The position numbers were made by a program, and so were the translations under genes. DNA of 64,000 nt from Rhodobacter calidifons (lineage in GTDB: Bacteria; Pseudomonadota; Alphaproteobacteria; Rhodobacterales; Rhodobacteraceae): NCBI RefSeq assembly GCF_011174775.1, contig NZ_JAANHS010000013.1, positions 1 through 64,000 of the forward strand, read 5' to 3'. Below, piece after piece: positions 33,422-41,771 of this stretch (position 1 is its first letter; every line of letters starts with the position of its first letter). Under the pieces are notes generated by a model that did not search any database, was not told the origin of the DNA, and worked only from the letters and a program-made list of their open reading frames with translations.

Positions 33422-35053
33422 ATGCCGATGCGGTCCTGGATCCCCTCGGTCATTGCCGGGCAGGCGCCGGCCCAGCTTGTGGCCGGCCAGGAATGGGACG
33501 TCATCGTGATCGGCACCGGCATCGGCGGGGGAATCGCCGGGCGGCGGTTGGCCGAAAGCGGACTTTCGGTGCTGTTCATCGAAAAGGGGCCACTTGGCTA
33601 TCGGACCGAAAGCCAGGATCTGCGGCTTGACGTCGAGGACTACAACGCCCGGCAGATGCGGGGCTTCTGGCCGACCAGGGTCGAGGCGCAGATCGACGGC
33701 GGCCGGCCGCAGCGCTTCTTCGCCCCGATCGGCAGCGGGGTCGGCGGCACCTCGGTCTTCTATGCGGCGGCGGCGGAACGGCCCGAACGGCACGATCTGG
33801 AAACCGTGGGTGCGATGGCGCATCCGACCGGCGGCTGGCCGGTCGGCTACGATGCCTTTGTCCCCTATTTCGATCAGGCAGCCCGGCTTCTGTCGGTCCG
33901 CGGCGGGGCGGATCCGGCCTCCGGGCTGCCCGCGCCGCCCTTCGAACCGCCGCCGCTCAGCGCGGCCGAGACGGCCCTGTTCCAGGACCTGCGGGCTCTC
34001 GGCCTGCATCCCTACCGCGCGCACGAGGCGCTGCGCCGCCTGCCCGGCTGTGCGGGCTGCCTGGGCCGCAAATGCCCGCTGCCGTGCAAGATGGACGGCC
34101 GCTCGGCCGGGATCGAGCCGGCGATGGAAACCGGGCGCGCGACGCTGATGGCCAATGCCTCGGTCGAAGAGCTGATCGAAAGCGGCGGCCGGATCACCCA
34201 GGTCCGGGTGCGCCGGGCGGGCCATGACCTGCTGCTGACGGCGCCGGTCGTGGTCCTGGCCGCGGGTGCGCTGCATTCGCCGCGCATCCTTCTGGGCTCG
34301 ACGGGGACGCATCCCGAAGGCTGCGCCAATTCCAGCGGCTGGGTCGGGCGCGGGCTGATGTTCCACCTCAGCGAGATGGTCGCGCTTTGGCCCCGGCGCG
34401 GCCAGCCTGCCTTCGGGGCGACGCGGGCTCTGGCCTTCCGGGATCTCTATGCCCATGGCGGCATGCGGCTGGGACTGGTGCAGTCGATGGGTCTTTCGGC
34501 CGATGCCGGGCATATCGCGGCCCATCTGAAGGACCGGATCGCGAAATCCCGCCTGGCGCGCCTGCCGGGGGTGGGGCGGCTGGCAACCCTGCTGGCCCGG
34601 ATCGGGGGGCTGGTGTTCGGCAAGGCGACGGTTCTGGTCGGCGTGCTGGAAGACCTGCCCTATTTCGACAACCTGGTGCAGCGTCATCCCGAGGATCCGG
34701 ACGTGCCCTTGATCCGATACCGGCTGCACGACGAGCTGCTGGAGCGCCGGGCCGTGTTCCGCCGGGCGATCCGCCGGGTGCTTGGCCGTGGGCGGACGCT
34801 GCTGCTCGGCTTCTCTCCGGCGCTGAACTTCGGTCATCCCTGCGGCACGCTGCGCTTCGGGTCCGATCCGCGGACCTCGGTGCTGGATGCCAACTGCAAG
34901 GCGCATGACCTGGACAACCTCTACGTCGCCGATGCCTCGTTCCTGCCCACGTCGATGGGGGTGAACCCCAGCCTGACGATCGCGGCCAATGCCCTGCGGG
35001 TCGCGGACGTTATCGCGTCCCGCCTTCAGGCAGAAAGGCGGAAAGCGGTGTGA
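33422..35053 (+). CDS. GMC-family FAD oxidoreductase with a four-cysteine loop
   Basis: The 543-residue protein has an N-terminal FAD-binding motif GTGIGGGIAGRRLAESG (about 36-52). It also has GSGVGGTSVFYAAAAERP, VVLAAGALHSPRILL and the C-terminal LYVADASFLPTSMGVNPSLTIAANALR typical of GMC enzymes. A Cys-rich loop, CAGCLGRKCPLPC, places Cys210, 213, 218 and 222 as C-x2-C-x4-C-x3-C. This recalls the 3Fe-4S loop of FAD-dependent glucose dehydrogenase alpha subunits, so it may pass electrons to a cluster. The substrate is probably an alcohol or sugar. The SDR gene overlaps its stop. An in-frame ATG at 33395 is an alternative start. Confidence 0.85.
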   Translation: MPMRSWIPSVIAGQAPAQLVAGQEWDVIVIGTGIGGGIAGRRLAESGLSVLFIEKGPLGYRTESQDLRLDVEDYNARQMRGFWPTRVEAQIDGGRPQRFFAPIGSGVGGTSVFYAAAAERPERHDLETVGAMAHPTGGWPVGYDAFVPYFDQAARLLSVRGGADPASGLPAPPFEPPPLSAAETALFQDLRALGLHPYRAHEALRRLPGCAGCLGRKCPLPCKMDGRSAGIEPAMETGRATLMANASVEELIESGGRITQVRVRRAGHDLLLTAPVVVLAAGALHSPRILLGSTGTHPEGCANSSGWVGRGLMFHLSEMVALWPRRGQPAFGATRALAFRDLYAHGGMRLGLVQSMGLSADAGHIAAHLKDRIAKSRLARLPGVGRLATLLARIGGLVFGKATVLVGVLEDLPYFDNLVQRHPEDPDVPLIRYRLHDELLERRAVFRRAIRRVLGRGRTLLLGFSPALNFGHPCGTLRFGSDPRTSVLDANCKAHDLDNLYVADASFLPTSMGVNPSLTIAANALRVADVIASRLQAERRKAV

Positions 35054-35838
35054 TGCAGGACAGTCCGATCAGGACCGGCGCGCCGGACGCGGTGGCGGTG
35101 GTCACGGGGGCAGGCAGCGCCATCGGTCGCGCGCTTGCGGCGGCGCTTGCCTTGCGCGGCGTGGCCGTGGCGGCCATCTCTGCCGCGCCCCATGACGCCG
35201 ACCCGGCCGCCGACCTGCCCGCCGACCTGCCCGCCATCCTGACCCTCGTCGCCGATGTCCGCGACCCGGCGGCGGTCAGCGAGACCTTCGACCGGATCCG
35301 CGAACGCCTGGGCCCGCCCACGATCCTGATCAACGGGGCCGAGGTCTATCCGCACCGCGACATCCTGGAAGAGACGCCGCAAAGCTTCATGGATACGGTG
35401 CAGCTCAACCTGGGCGGGGCCTTCAACTGCTGCCACGCGGTGCTGCCGCAGATGGTGGCCGCGGGCCGAGGGCGGATCATCAACATCGTGACCTTCGCCG
35501 ACATCCAGCCCGCGCCGCTGGCCGCGGGATATTCGGTGTCCAAGGGTGCCCTGCGCATCCTGACCCGGGCGCTGGTCGCCGATCTGGGCGACCGCTTTCC
35601 CGGTATCGTCATCAACGACTGGATTCCCGGCACCCATACCCCGCGCAGGGGGATTCCGGACGGGGTGGACCCGCGCCTTGCCGCCGAATGGGGCGCCGAC
35701 CTCGCGCTGCTCGACGACCGGTCGATCAACGGTCGCCTCTTCCTGCGCGACTGCGAACATCAGCCGGCCCAGACCCTGCGCGGCCGGCTGAAGGATCGGG
35801 TGCTGGGCCGGGGCAGGGTGCGGGTGCGGCTGAAATAG
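35053..35838 (+). CDS. SDR-family oxidoreductase
   Basis: The 261-residue Rossmann enzyme has the cofactor motif TGAGSAIGRAL, ILINGAE in place of NNAG, and YSVSK with the catalytic Tyr and Lys. The Ser usually 13 residues before Tyr is Thr here (NIVTFAD). The C-terminal 45 residues are basic and unlike standard SDRs. The ATG overlaps the GMC stop; a GTG one codon earlier is possible. It probably works on the same substrate as the GMC enzyme. Confidence 0.85.
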   Translation: MQDSPIRTGAPDAVAVVTGAGSAIGRALAAALALRGVAVAAISAAPHDADPAADLPADLPAILTLVADVRDPAAVSETFDRIRERLGPPTILINGAEVYPHRDILEETPQSFMDTVQLNLGGAFNCCHAVLPQMVAAGRGRIINIVTFADIQPAPLAAGYSVSKGALRILTRALVADLGDRFPGIVINDWIPGTHTPRRGIPDGVDPRLAAEWGADLALLDDRSINGRLFLRDCEHQPAQTLRGRLKDRVLGRGRVRVRLK

Positions 35839-35884
35839 GCCGGCAACCCGGCGCGTCGCGCCCCCCGGTGTGCCCCCAGGGTGA

Positions 35885-35913
35885 TTGCAGAACCGCGCCC
35901 GCCGCGCTATCCC
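35885..35913 (+). promoter_or_regulatory. Promoter of fabD
   Basis: TTGCAG and TATCCC are spaced by 17 bases and lie 26 bases ahead of the fabD ATG. The -35 TTGC matches the likely promoters of acpP and fabF in this window. Confidence 0.55.
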
Positions 35914-35938
35914 GGTCCTGACCGCGACAGGGGGAAAC

Positions 35939-36868
35939 ATGAGCCGCGCATTCGTCTTTCCGGGGCAGGGCGCCCAGACCATCGGCATGGGCAAGGCGCT
36001 TGCCGCGGCCTATCCGGCCGCCAGGGCCGTCTTCGACGAAGTGGACGCAGCACTTGGCGAGAAACTCTCGACGCTGATCTGGGAGGGCGACATCGCCGAG
36101 CTGACCCTGACGCAGAACGCCCAGCCCGCGTTGATGGCCACCTCGATCGCCGCGCTCCGGGCGCTGGAGGCCGAAGGCTTCGGCCTCGATCAGGCCAGCT
36201 TCGTCGCCGGGCATTCCTTAGGCGAATATTCCGCCCTCTGCGCCGCCGGTTCGCTGACCCTGTCCGACACCGCCCGCCTTCTGCGCATCCGCGGCCGCGC
36301 GATGCAAGAGGCCGTGCCCGTGGGCGTCGGCGCGATGGCCGCGCTTCTGGGCCTGGACTTCGAAACCGCGACCGCCGTCGCGCAAGAGGCCGCCCAGGGC
36401 GAGGTCTGCCAGGCCGCCAACGACAACGACCCCGCGCAGGTCGTCGTGTCCGGCCACAAGGGCGCCGTCGAACGCGCGGTCGAGATCGCCAAGGCCAGGG
36501 GCGCGAAACGCGCGCTGCTGCTCCCCGTCTCCGCCCCCTTCCACTGCGCCCTGATGCAGCCCGCCGCCCGGGTGATGACCGAGGCGCTGGCCGCCGTCCC
36601 GATCATGAAGCCCGCCGTCCCGGTGGTGGTCAACGTCCGCGCCGAAGCGGTGATGGAGCCCGACCGCATCAAGGACCTGCTGGTGGCGCAGGTCACGGGG
36701 TCCGTCCGCTGGCGCGAAAGCGTGCTGTGGATGGAAACCGCCGGCGTCACCGAGTTCTGGGAGATCGGCGCCGGCAAGGCGCTGTCGGGCATGATCAAGC
36801 GCATCGCCCCCGCTGCGGCGACCCGCGCCATCGGCACCCCCGAAGACATTGCCGCCCTCAAGGCGTGA
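35939..36868 (+). CDS. fabD: Malonyl-CoA:ACP transacylase
   Basis: The 309-residue enzyme has FVFPGQGAQTIGMG at the start, the nucleophile elbow GHSLGEYSAL (Ser of the acyl-enzyme), QAANDNDPAQVVVSG and VSAPFHCALMQPA with the catalytic His. It loads malonyl groups onto ACP for fatty-acid synthesis. fabG follows after eleven bases and acpP soon after, the standard fab order. Confidence 0.97.
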   Translation: MSRAFVFPGQGAQTIGMGKALAAAYPAARAVFDEVDAALGEKLSTLIWEGDIAELTLTQNAQPALMATSIAALRALEAEGFGLDQASFVAGHSLGEYSALCAAGSLTLSDTARLLRIRGRAMQEAVPVGVGAMAALLGLDFETATAVAQEAAQGEVCQAANDNDPAQVVVSGHKGAVERAVEIAKARGAKRALLLPVSAPFHCALMQPAARVMTEALAAVPIMKPAVPVVVNVRAEAVMEPDRIKDLLVAQVTGSVRWRESVLWMETAGVTEFWEIGAGKALSGMIKRIAPAAATRAIGTPEDIAALKA

Positions 36869-36879
36869 AGGAGAAACCC

Positions 36880-37617
36880 ATGTTCGACCTGACCGGCAAA
36901 TCCGCCCTTGTCACCGGCGCTTCCGGTGGCATCGGCGCCGAGATCGCCCGCGCTTTGCACGCCGCCGGGGCCACCGTCGGCCTTTCGGGCACCCGGGTGG
37001 AACCGCTGGAGGCGCTGGCGGCCGATCTGGGCTCCCGCGCCCATGTCCTGCCCTGCAACCTGTCGAACCCCGAAGAGGTCGAGGGCCTGGTGAAACGCGC
37101 GGCCGAGGCGATGGGGTCGGTGGATATCCTTGTCAACAACGCAGGCATCACCCGCGACGGGCTGGCCATGCGGATGTCGGACGCGGACTGGCAAGCGGTG
37201 ATCGACGTGAACCTGACGGCGCCCTTCCGCCTCTGCCGCGCGGCGATCCGAGGCATGATGAAGGCGCGCTGGGGGCGGATCGTCAACATCTCCTCGGTTG
37301 TGGGGCGCGCGGGCAATGCGGGACAGGCGAACTATGCCGCCTCGAAGGGTGGCCTCGTCGCCATGTCCAAGTCGCTGGCCGAGGAAGTCGCCAGCCGCGG
37401 CATCACGGTGAACTGCGTGGCGCCCGGCTTCATCGAAACCGCGATGACCGAAAAGCTGAACGACCAGCAGCGCGAAACGATCCTCGCCTCGGTCCCCACA
37501 GGCCGGATGGGCACGCCGCAGGAAATCGCCGCTGCCGTCGTCTATCTCGCCTCGCCGGAAGCCGCCTATGTCACCGGTGCGACGCTGCATGTGAACGGCG
37601 GGATGGACATGGTGTGA
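36880..37617 (+). CDS. fabG: 3-oxoacyl-ACP reductase
   Basis: The 245-residue SDR has TGASGGIG, the NNAG loop, NISSVVGRAGNAGQANYAASKGG (Ser, Tyr, Lys) and the C-terminal VTGATLHVNGGMDMV of FabG. It reduces 3-oxoacyl-ACP with NADPH. AAGGAG lies ahead of the ATG. Confidence 0.97.
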   Translation: MFDLTGKSALVTGASGGIGAEIARALHAAGATVGLSGTRVEPLEALAADLGSRAHVLPCNLSNPEEVEGLVKRAAEAMGSVDILVNNAGITRDGLAMRMSDADWQAVIDVNLTAPFRLCRAAIRGMMKARWGRIVNISSVVGRAGNAGQANYAASKGGLVAMSKSLAEEVASRGITVNCVAPGFIETAMTEKLNDQQRETILASVPTGRMGTPQEIAAAVVYLASPEAAYVTGATLHVNGGMDMV

Positions 37618-37646
37618 CGCGTCCCGCGCAAGTCAGGTTAAAGCGT

Positions 37647-37675
37647 TTGCCATAGGCGCGGACCCTTGCTATAGG
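37647..37675 (+). promoter_or_regulatory. Promoter of acpP
   Basis: TTGCCA and TATAGG are separated by 17 bases, the best sigma70-type match in the window. Transcription would start near 37682, giving a leader of about 70 bases. Confidence 0.7.
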
Positions 37676-37713
37676 CGCGCAGGAACGACGCCCGGCGACG
37701 GGCAGAACGAAAG

Positions 37714-37733
37714 GGCCGGACCGGAGTCCGGCC
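37714..37733 (+). other. Hairpin in the acpP leader
   Basis: Perfect eight-base arms GGCCGGAC and GTCCGGCC enclose CGGA, ending 18 bases ahead of the ATG and just before the ribosome site GAGGA. No T-run follows, so it is not a terminator. It could stabilise the leader or tune translation. Confidence 0.6.
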
Positions 37734-37751
37734 GCAGATAGAGGAACGGAC

Positions 37752-37985
37752 ATGAGCGACATCGCTGATCGCGTGAAGAAGATCGTCGTCGAGCATCTGG
37801 GCGTCGAAGCCGACAAGGTGACGGAATCGGCCTCGTTCATCGACGACCTGGGTGCGGATTCGCTCGACACGGTCGAGCTGGTCATGGCTTTCGAGGAAGA
37901 GTTCGGGATCGAGATCCCCGATGACGCCGCCGAGACCATCCAGACCTTCGGCGACGCGGTGAAATTCATCTCGGAAGCCGCCTAA
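37752..37985 (+). CDS. acpP: Acyl carrier protein
   Basis: The 77-residue acidic protein has the phosphopantetheine site [24 protein letters not shown], with Ser in DSL modified by AcpS. It carries acyl chains in fatty-acid synthesis. Own promoter upstream and terminator downstream mark it as a separate, probably highly expressed unit. Confidence 0.98.
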   Translation: MSDIADRVKKIVVEHLGVEADKVTESASFIDDLGADSLDTVELVMAFEEEFGIEIPDDAAETIQTFGDAVKFISEAA

Positions 37986-38013
37986 GGCGCTTTCGTCCGG
38001 TTTCGGACCGCAG

Positions 38014-38035
38014 GGCACCCTTCGGGGTGCCTTTT
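38014..38035 (+). terminator. Intrinsic terminator of acpP
   Basis: GGCACCC, loop TTCG and GGGTGCC are followed by TTTT, 28 bases after the acpP stop. Confidence 0.9.
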
Positions 38036-38060
38036 GCGTTCAGGGTCGGGCAAGGCGGTG

Positions 38061-38104
38061 CAAATCTTTTCGAAAAGATTTGCAAAATCCTTCGAAGGAT
38101 TTTG
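38061..38104. repeat. Two abutting perfect 22-bp palindromes
   Basis: Half-sites are CAAATCTTTTC (38061-38082) and CAAAATCCTTC (38083-38104), each followed at once by its exact reverse complement. They are AT-rich relative to the surroundings and lie between the acpP terminator and the agmatinase-family gene. The form recalls the hairpin row at 1944-2009. Confidence 0.8.
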
Positions 38105-38207
38105 GCCCGGCCGCGCCGTATCGGCGAAGGTGCGCCGCTGCGCCCGTCGATGGCCTTGCCAGCCTGTCAGCCGACCCGCAGAGTGAAGTCGGGATGAGGA
38201 GGCGCGC

Positions 38208-39155
38208 ATGACCGGCAACAGCGCACTTGGCACCATGTTCGGCGCGTCCGGCGTCGAAACCTTCATGGGCATCCCGCGCAGCCGCGACCTGTCGCGCCTG
38301 ACGGCCAGGATGGCGCTGATCGGGGCGGATGGCTCCACGCCTTACCCCTCGGTCGGTTTCTACTGTGCGGGCGGCCCGGCGGCGATCCGGGCGGCGGGGG
38401 CGGCCTACGCGGCGAACCTCGGGCACATGAATTTCGATCTGGGCGGGCCGGTCTTTCCCGGTGGCGTCGCTGCCGTGGATGCGGGCGACCTGCCGCAGGA
38501 CATCGCGGACCCGGCGGGAAACCGGGCGCGGATCTTCGGGGCGGTCAGCCAGGTGCTGGACCGGGGCGGGGTGCCGATGCTGATCGGTGGCGACGACAGC
38601 CTGCCGATTCCGATGATCGAGGCTTATGGCGCGCGGGGGCGGGGCTGCACGATCCTCCAGATCGACGCGCATATCGACTGGCGCGACGAGGTGCGGGGCG
38701 AACGGCTGGGCCTGTCCTCGACCATGCGGCGGGCCTCCGAGATGGAGCATGTCGAGGCGATCATCCAGGTCGGCCAGCGCGGCATCGGCTCGGCCCGGGT
38801 GCAGGATGTGGCGGATGCAGAGGCCTGGGGCGTGGGCTTCGTCCCGGCCGGAGAAGTCGCGCGTTACGGGATCGCCCGGGCGCTGGACCTGATCTCGGAC
38901 GGGGCCGAGGTGATCATCTGCCTCGACCTCGATGCGCTTGACCCCTCCGTGATGCCTGCCGTGATCGGGCGGACGGCGGGGGGGCTTGGCTACTGGCAGG
39001 TGCTGGAGCTGATCGCGGGCGTGGCAGAAAAGGCGCGGATCGTGGGGTTCGACATGGTGGAATTCATGCCGGACCGCGACATCGACGGGCAGGGTGCGGC
39101 GGTGGCGGCGCAGCTTCTGGCCGCCGTCATGGGCATCGTGGCGCGGCAGGGGTAA
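38208..39155 (+). CDS. Agmatinase/arginase-family ureohydrolase
   Basis: The 315-residue protein has the ureohydrolase metal motifs IDAHIDWRDE and CLDLDALDPSVMP. The first motif reads GGDDS in place of GGDHS, so one Mn ligand is Asp in place of His. Family enzymes release urea from agmatine, guanidinobutyrate or related guanidino compounds. Its own start lies about 100 bases after the double palindrome. It stands between fab genes without obvious functional link. Agmatinase is the most likely label, but substrate is open. Confidence 0.85.
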   Translation: MTGNSALGTMFGASGVETFMGIPRSRDLSRLTARMALIGADGSTPYPSVGFYCAGGPAAIRAAGAAYAANLGHMNFDLGGPVFPGGVAAVDAGDLPQDIADPAGNRARIFGAVSQVLDRGGVPMLIGGDDSLPIPMIEAYGARGRGCTILQIDAHIDWRDEVRGERLGLSSTMRRASEMEHVEAIIQVGQRGIGSARVQDVADAEAWGVGFVPAGEVARYGIARALDLISDGAEVIICLDLDALDPSVMPAVIGRTAGGLGYWQVLELIAGVAEKARIVGFDMVEFMPDRDIDGQGAAVAAQLLAAVMGIVARQG

Positions 39156-39158
39156 GGG

Positions 39159-39173
39159 TTAACCGATCCTGAA
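39159..39173 (+). promoter_or_regulatory. CtrA-box-like site upstream of fabF
   Basis: TTAACCGATCCTGAA fits the CtrA pattern TTAA-N7-TTAA with one mismatch. A closely similar site lies ahead of the GTA genes at 41772-41786. Confidence 0.35.
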
Positions 39174-39230
39174 CGCCCACAGGCAAGCCTTTGATTTCGC
39201 TGCATCCCAAAAAGGCGCCGCGCGCGGCGC
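39172..39230. repeat. Dispersed intergenic repeat, copy B
   Basis: This is the second copy of the element at 27912-27969. AACGCCC, CAAGCC, TTGATTTC, AAAAA and the 16-base GC palindrome (39215-39230) come in the same order and near-equal spacing. It lies in the 171-base gap ahead of fabF. Confidence 0.7.
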
Positions 39231-39263
39231 GCCCCTCGCCCCGCCGATCCGCCCGCCCCAAGG

Positions 39264-39292
39264 TTGCGCGGGGCAGGGGGGCCGTGTATCAC
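39264..39292 (+). promoter_or_regulatory. Promoter of fabF
   Basis: TTGCGC and TATCAC are separated by 17 bases, 35 bases ahead of the fabF ATG. Confidence 0.5.
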
Positions 39293-39326
39293 CCGGGGCA
39301 AAGCCTGATCCGTGAGGGAGAAGAGA

Positions 39327-40586
39327 ATGCGGCGTGTCGTCGTCACCGGTCTTGGAATGGTCACCCCTCTGGCCTGCGGGGTGGAAGAGACCTGGAGCCG
39401 CCTTCTGGCCGGCCAGTCCGGGGCCGGGACGATCACCAGGTTCGACACCTCGAATGTCGTCACCCAATACGCCTGCGAGATCCCGAAGGGCGACGGCAGC
39501 GACGGGACCTTCAACCCCGACGACTGGATGGAGCCGAAAGAGCAGCGCAAGGTCGATGACTTCATCATCTACGGGATGGCCGCAGCCGTGCAGGCGGTGC
39601 GGGACGCCGGGTGGGAGAACCCGTCGGAAGAGGAAAAGCTGCGGACCGGGGTGATGATCGGCTCGGGCATCGGCGGGCTGAACTCGATCGCCGAGACGGC
39701 GGTCATGATCAAGGAGAAGGGGCCCAAGCGGGTCTCGCCCTTCTTCATCCCCGGCGCGCTGATCAACCTGGTCTCGGGGCAGGTGTCGATCCGCTTCGGC
39801 TTCAAGGGGCCGAACCATGCGGTGGTGACGGCCTGCTCGACCGGCGCCCATGCCATCGGCGATGCGGCGCGGCTGATCCAGTGGGGCGATGCCGACGTGA
39901 TGATCGCGGGCGGGACGGAAAGCCCGATCAGCGAGATCGGGATCGCCGGGTTCAACGCCTGCAAGGCCCTGTCCACCAAGCGGGCCGATGAGCCGCAAAA
40001 GGCGTCCCGCCCTTATGACGCCGACCGCGACGGGTTCGTGATGGGCGAGGGCGCGGGCATCGTGGTGCTGGAGGAATACGAGCACGCCAGGGCGCGCGGC
40101 GCGAAGATCTATGCCGAGGTGCTGGGCTATGGCCTGTCTGGCGATGCCTACCACATCACCGCGCCCAGCGAGGACGGCGATGGCGGGTTCCGGTCCATGT
40201 CGGCGGCGCTGAAGCGGGCGGGGCTCGCGCCCTCGGCCATCGACTACATCAACGCGCATGGCACCTCGACCATGGCCGACACGATCGAACTGGGCGCGGT
40301 GGAGCGGCTGTTGGGCGACCACGCGCCGAATGCCACGATGTCCTCGACCAAGTCGTCCATCGGGCATCTTCTGGGGGCGGCGGGCGCGGTGGAGGCGATC
40401 TTCTGCGTGCTGGCGATCCGGGATCAGGTCGCCCCGCCGACGATCAACCTGGACAACCCGGCCGTCCAGCCGAAGCTGGACCTGGCGCCCAACAGGGCGG
40501 TGAAGCGCCGGATCGACGTGGCGCTGTCCAACAGCTTCGGCTTTGGCGGGACGAATGCAAGCCTTGTCCTGGGCAAGGTGCGCTGA
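39327..40586 (+). CDS. fabF: 3-oxoacyl-ACP synthase II
   Basis: The 419-residue condensing enzyme has Cys in TACSTGAHAIGDA, the His motifs INAHGTSTMADTIE and SSIGHLLGAAG, and the C-terminal SNSFGFGGTNASLV. It elongates acyl-ACP chains. GAGGGAGAAGAG lies ahead of the ATG at 39327; a GTG at 39312 is possible but less likely. mltG follows after three bases. Confidence 0.97.
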   Translation: MRRVVVTGLGMVTPLACGVEETWSRLLAGQSGAGTITRFDTSNVVTQYACEIPKGDGSDGTFNPDDWMEPKEQRKVDDFIIYGMAAAVQAVRDAGWENPSEEEKLRTGVMIGSGIGGLNSIAETAVMIKEKGPKRVSPFFIPGALINLVSGQVSIRFGFKGPNHAVVTACSTGAHAIGDAARLIQWGDADVMIAGGTESPISEIGIAGFNACKALSTKRADEPQKASRPYDADRDGFVMGEGAGIVVLEEYEHARARGAKIYAEVLGYGLSGDAYHITAPSEDGDGGFRSMSAALKRAGLAPSAIDYINAHGTSTMADTIELGAVERLLGDHAPNATMSSTKSSIGHLLGAAGAVEAIFCVLAIRDQVAPPTINLDNPAVQPKLDLAPNRAVKRRIDVALSNSFGFGGTNASLVLGKVR

Positions 40587-40589
40587 GCG

Positions 40590-41768
40590 ATGTGGCGGTC
40601 CATCGCCTCGAACGCGCTGACGCTGTTCATCGTGATCCTGATCGGGATGGCGGCGCTGGTGGCCTGGGGGCGGAACGAGTTCTTCGCCGCCGGCCCGCTG
40701 CAACAGCCGATCTGCCTTGAGGTGGAGCGCGGCGCCTCGCTTTCGGCGGTCAGCCGGACGCTGGAACAGCGCGGTGCGATCAGCGATGCCCGGATCTTCC
40801 GGATCGGAGCGGAATATGCCGACCTGGCAGGCGATCTGAAGTTCGGCAGCTACAAGCTGCCAGCCGGCGCCAGCATGGCGCAGGTGCTGGAGGCCATCAC
40901 CACCAGCGGCAGATCGACCTGCGGACGCGACCTGAATTTCCGGATCGGGGTGACGCGTGCGGATGTGGTGCTGAGCGAACTGGATCTGGCGACAAACTCC
41001 TATGCCGAAGTGGTCCGGTTCGATGCCGGTGCCACACCCCTGCCGCCGGAATATCTGGAGGTTTCGGACGACCCGGCGCTGACACTGCGCATCACGGTGG
41101 CAGAGGGCGTGACAAGCTGGCAGATCGTGGATGCCCTGAAGAAGGCGGACTTCCTGCAAGGTGCGCTGGAGACGGTGCCCCCGGAAGGCAGCCTTGCACC
41201 CGGCGGCTACGAGGTCGAACGCGGCACGCAACGCGCGGCGGTGATTGCCAGCATGACCGCCAAGCAGGCCGCGATCCTGGCGGCGGCCTGGGAGGCGCGG
41301 GCGCCGGACCTGCCCTATGACACGCCACAAGAGGCGCTGATCATGGCCTCGATCATCGAGAAGGAGACCGGGGTGCCCGAGGAGCGCGGCAGGGTGGCCA
41401 GTGTCTTTGTCAACCGTCTGCGCCAGGGGATGCGCTTGCAGACCGACCCGACGGTGATCTACGGCATCACCAGGGGCGAAGGGGTGCTCGGGCGCGGCCT
41501 GCGGCAAAGCGAACTGCGCCGCGAGACGCCCTACAATACCTATGTGATCAACGGCTTGCCGCCGACCCCGATTGCCAACCCGGGTGCCGAGGCGATCAGG
41601 GCCGCCGTGAACCCCGACAAGACGGACTATCTGTTCTTCGTGGCCGACGGCACCGGAGGCCACGCCTTCGCAGCGACCCTTGAAGAGCACAACCGGAACG
41701 TCGCGGCCTGGCGCAAGATCGAGGCGGCCCAGGGTGCGACGGAAGAAGGGGGCGTGCAGGGGGAATAG
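40590..41768 (+). CDS. mltG: Endolytic murein transglycosylase MltG
   Basis: The 392-residue membrane-anchored protein has a helix at 7-27, a LysM-like region near 45-95 and a YceG domain. The YceG domain has IMASIIEKETGVPEERGRVASVFVNRL (catalytic Glu) followed by LQTDPTVIYGI, TPYNTYVINGLPPTPIANPG and YLFFVADGTGGHAF. It cuts nascent glycan strands in the periplasm. fabF-mltG ahead of the GTA cluster is a conserved neighbourhood in this family. Confidence 0.95.
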   Translation: MWRSIASNALTLFIVILIGMAALVAWGRNEFFAAGPLQQPICLEVERGASLSAVSRTLEQRGAISDARIFRIGAEYADLAGDLKFGSYKLPAGASMAQVLEAITTSGRSTCGRDLNFRIGVTRADVVLSELDLATNSYAEVVRFDAGATPLPPEYLEVSDDPALTLRITVAEGVTSWQIVDALKKADFLQGALETVPPEGSLAPGGYEVERGTQRAAVIASMTAKQAAILAAAWEARAPDLPYDTPQEALIMASIIEKETGVPEERGRVASVFVNRLRQGMRLQTDPTVIYGITRGEGVLGRGLRQSELRRETPYNTYVINGLPPTPIANPGAEAIRAAVNPDKTDYLFFVADGTGGHAFAATLEEHNRNVAAWRKIEAAQGATEEGGVQGE

Positions 41769-41771
41769 CGG

